A stretch of 38,929 bases of DNA from the NCBI GenBank assembly GCA_902783165.1, contig CACZPU010000054.1:1-38929 (forward strand). Direction: 5' to 3'. Below are positions 37,338 through 38,929 of this stretch, piece by piece. The position numbers and the translations under genes are program-made. The first letter of the stretch is position 1; each line of letters begins with the position of its first letter. The DNA comes from an uncultured Prevotellaceae bacterium. GTDB taxonomy: Bacteria; Bacteroidota; Bacteroidia; Bacteroidales; Bacteroidaceae. The notes under the pieces were generated by a model that saw nothing but the letters and a program-made list of their open reading frames with translations, was not told the origin of the DNA and made no database searches.

Positions 37338-38540
37338 TCATTCAGTGATAGTGGCAAGTCCTCCTGTACTAGTCTCCTTGTAGAGCGATGGCAGGTCGTG
37401 ACCCGTTTGTCGCATCACGTTCACAACGCGGTCGAACGAAACGCGATGCTTGCCGTCCGAGAACGAAGCATAGAGATTGGAGTCGAGCGCTCTGGCTGCA
37501 GCAAATGCATTACGCTCTATACACGGAATCTGCACCATTCCGCACACTGGGTCGCATGTCATGCCCAGATGGTGCTCCAGTCCCATCTCCGCGGCGTATT
37601 CAATCTGTGCGGGACTCCCGCCGAACAACTGGCAGGCAGCCGCCGAAGCCATGGCACAAGCCACTCCCACTTCGCCTTGGCATCCCACCTCTGCACCAGA
37701 GATGGAGGCGTTCTCTTTCACCACGTTGCCAAAAAGACCGGCAGTGGCAAGGGCATGCAGTATACGCGTCTCACTGAAGTCATGTGCTTTGGCAAGATGG
37801 TAGAGCACCCCTGGCATCACACCGCACGAACCGCAGGTGGGAGCAGTCACTATGGTGCCGCCGGAAGCATTCTCTTCGCTTACGGCCAAAGCGTAAGCGT
37901 AAACCAGCCCCCTCGACTGTAAAGCGGCACGATAGCCTTGAGCTTTCACAAAATAGGTGATGGCCTTGCGAGACAAATTTAGCGGTCCGGGAAGCACACC
38001 TTCGTTTTCCAAACCGTTTTCCACCGACAATTTCATTACCTTCCACACTTTCTTCAGGTAATCCCAAATGTCTGGATTCTCGCATTTTTCTACGTATTCC
38101 CAGTACGAACAACCTTGTTTCTCGCACCATTTCTGTATCTGGGTGATGGTGGTCAGCTCGTATATGTCAGGACTGTTGAACATGTCGTTGTCTTTTCCTT
38201 CCGAGAGTGCGCCTCCGCCAATACTATAAACCGTCCATTGGTCAACCATGTTGTTATTCTTGTCGAATGCTTTGAATGTCAGTCCGTTAGGATGAAAGGG
38301 CAGAAAAACCTGTGGTTCCCATACAATTTCCAGTGGTGCAATGGGCTGCAGCACATCAATGATGGCTTTATCGGTTAGGTGCCCCTTTCCTGTAGCAGCC
38401 AGGCTTCCATAGAGTGTCACCTCAAATCTGCCTGCTTCTTGGTGGTTTCTGGCAAAAATTTGTGCCGCCCTTTGAGGACCCATAGTGTGACTACTTGATG
38501 GCCCCTTGCCAATCTTGAATATCTCTCGAATCGATTTCAT
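37338..38540 (-). CDS. L-serine dehydratase (iron-sulfur, single chain)
   Basis: A 400-residue enzyme that deaminates L-serine to pyruvate and ammonia using an oxygen-sensitive [4Fe-4S] cluster. The N-terminal (beta) domain begins with the motif GPSSSHTMGPQRAA (~13-26); the C-terminal (alpha) domain contains 'TCGSCGVMPGVLYHL'. The cluster cysteines are probably Cys287, Cys329 and Cys340, with the spacing C-X41-C-X10-C expected for this family, and the third lies in QIPCIERN. It is a fused, E. coli SdaA/SdaB-like form, slightly shorter than SdaA. Its role is amino-acid fermentation and serine control. The gene has a strong promoter upstream and looks more GC-rich than much of the window. Confidence 0.95.
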   Translation of the reverse strand: MKSIREIFKIGKGPSSSHTMGPQRAAQIFARNHQEAGRFEVTLYGSLAATGKGHLTDKAIIDVLQPIAPLEIVWEPQVFLPFHPNGLTFKAFDKNNNMVDQWTVYSIGGGALSEGKDNDMFNSPDIYELTTITQIQKWCEKQGCSYWEYVEKCENPDIWDYLKKVWKVMKLSVENGLENEGVLPGPLNLSRKAITYFVKAQGYRAALQSRGLVYAYALAVSEENASGGTIVTAPTCGSCGVMPGVLYHLAKAHDFSETRILHALATAGLFGNVVKENASISGAEVGCQGEVGVACAMASAAACQLFGGSPAQIEYAAEMGLEHHLGMTCDPVCGMVQIPCIERNAFAAARALDSNLYASFSDGKHRVSFDRVVNVMRQTGHDLPSLYKETSTGGLATITE

Positions 38541-38566
38541 GTCTGTTCTTATTTGTTTTTAGAGTG

Positions 38567-38598
38567 CAAAGTTACTAAATAACGATCAAAAAGCCAAA
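38567..38598 (-). promoter_or_regulatory. Promoter of the serine dehydratase unit
   Basis: Minus strand: TTTG (38595-38598), 20-base spacer, TAACTTTG (38567-38574) followed by CACT. Both elements match, and the ATG is 26 bases downstream. Confidence 0.75.
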
Positions 38599-38725
38599 TC
38601 CATTTAAATTTTTCGGGATACTAGAGTTTCTAATCATCAATTATTCATTTGTTCTTTTTATCTTATTTATAATATAAAAAATATAAATTGTTTTAAATTA
38701 AGACTTAACTAATGTTAATTAGTAA

Positions 38726-38754
38726 AGGGGTGCCTCCAGTTTTGGGACACCCCT
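38726..38754 (+). repeat. Inverted repeat upstream of the HIRAN gene
   Basis: AGGGGTG (38726-38732) and CACCCCT (38748-38754) pair perfectly over a 15-base loop in an otherwise AT-rich spacer. It lies just upstream of the -7 box at 38760, where a regulator would bind. It could also be a terminator-like hairpin. Confidence 0.55.
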
Positions 38755-38759
38755 CGATT

Positions 38760-38767
38760 TATCTTTG
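38760..38767 (+). promoter_or_regulatory. Candidate -7 box for the HIRAN gene
   Basis: TATCTTTG followed by CTGC, 40 bases before the ATG at 38808. The only TTTG upstream (38741-38744) is 15 bases away, shorter than usual. Confidence 0.5.
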
Positions 38768-38807
38768 CTGCAGAATATATGATTGTTCAATTTAATGTGT
38801 AAATGTT

Positions 38808-38929
38808 ATGGAAACTAAGAAACTGTATTTTATGGACTGCCACTTGGCTGGCAGAATGTATCACGATGCTGATGAGGTGTGGGAAGACCTCAAGGTTGGC
38901 ACAATTCTGAGACTGGAGCGTGACAAGGA
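38808..38929 (+). CDS. HIRAN-domain protein, 3' end beyond the window edge
   Basis: Only the first 40 codons are in the window, from the ATG at 38808. They read METKKLYFMDCHLAGRMYHDAD followed by EVWEDLKVGTILRLERDKD. The core 'hlaG..y.da..v...L.~G..l.L.Rd.dN' is that of the HIRAN domain, which binds damaged or stalled DNA ends and is found either alone or on helicases and nucleases. The missing C-terminus decides which type this is; short stand-alone HIRAN proteins are common in Bacteroidales. Confidence 0.75.
   Translation, partial: METKKLYFMDCHLAGRMYHDADEVWEDLKVGTILRLERDK

Overview
The window looks like a Bacteroidales chromosome segment, most likely Prevotella or a close relative. The evidence is the set of Bacteroidetes-restricted families (DUF3078, DUF1573, DUF4468, the Porin_10-type putative porin, a LolA-like protein next to ftsK, DUF2582 winged helix), a Bacteroidetes-type xylose isomerase, and promoters of the TTTG-N19/20-TAnnTTTG kind instead of the sigma-70 consensus. 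I see no rRNA, tRNA, CRISPR array, insertion sequence, integrase or phage gene. Most of the window is ordinary core and metabolic chromosome.

Layout. 1-922: a lipoprotein cut by the left edge, and a remnant that seems to join the start of an ECF sigma factor to the tail of an outer-membrane barrel protein. 923-6810 (minus): pyrG-yidC-S9 peptidase, read from one promoter in front of pyrG. 6957-10720 (minus): a heterodimeric ABC exporter with one degenerate ATP site. 11034-12275 (plus): a DUF3078 outer-membrane protein, followed by a 382-base gap with two long perfect hairpins, then a DUF1573 protein (minus). 13203-15781 (plus): aspS, a lysine/alanine-tailed winged-helix protein and a HARE-like HTH protein. 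15955-18821 (plus): xylB-xylA, closed by a strong hairpin that can serve both strands. 18985-22341 (minus): two tandem paralogous long-chain acyl-CoA synthetases behind a promoter with two identically spaced inverted repeats. 22554-25039 (minus): aminotransferase and FtsX-like permease. 25140-28305 (minus): DUF4468 protein, small membrane protein, putative porin. 28416-33158 (minus): ftsK, a LolA-like chaperone and a multi-pass membrane protein (probably DUF5687). 33260-36512 (plus): 3'-5' exonuclease, RlmI-type methyltransferase and tilS. 36498-38540 (minus): L-serine dehydratase and a SpoU methyltransferase whose end overlaps tilS. 38808 to the right edge (plus): the start of a HIRAN-domain protein.

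Working together. xylB and xylA carry D-xylose to D-xylulose 5-phosphate. The exonuclease-rlmI-tilS set, the facing SpoU gene and aspS concern RNA maturation and translation. YidC, the LolA-like protein, the FtsX-like permease, the porin and the DUF3078 protein serve the envelope. I do not find a convincing new multi-gene system. The items most worth a second look are the double operator-like element at 22341-22407, the pair of small DNA-binding proteins at 15087-15781, the possibly leaderless promoter at 28310, the chimeric remnant at 559-921 and the paired hairpins at 12371-12609.
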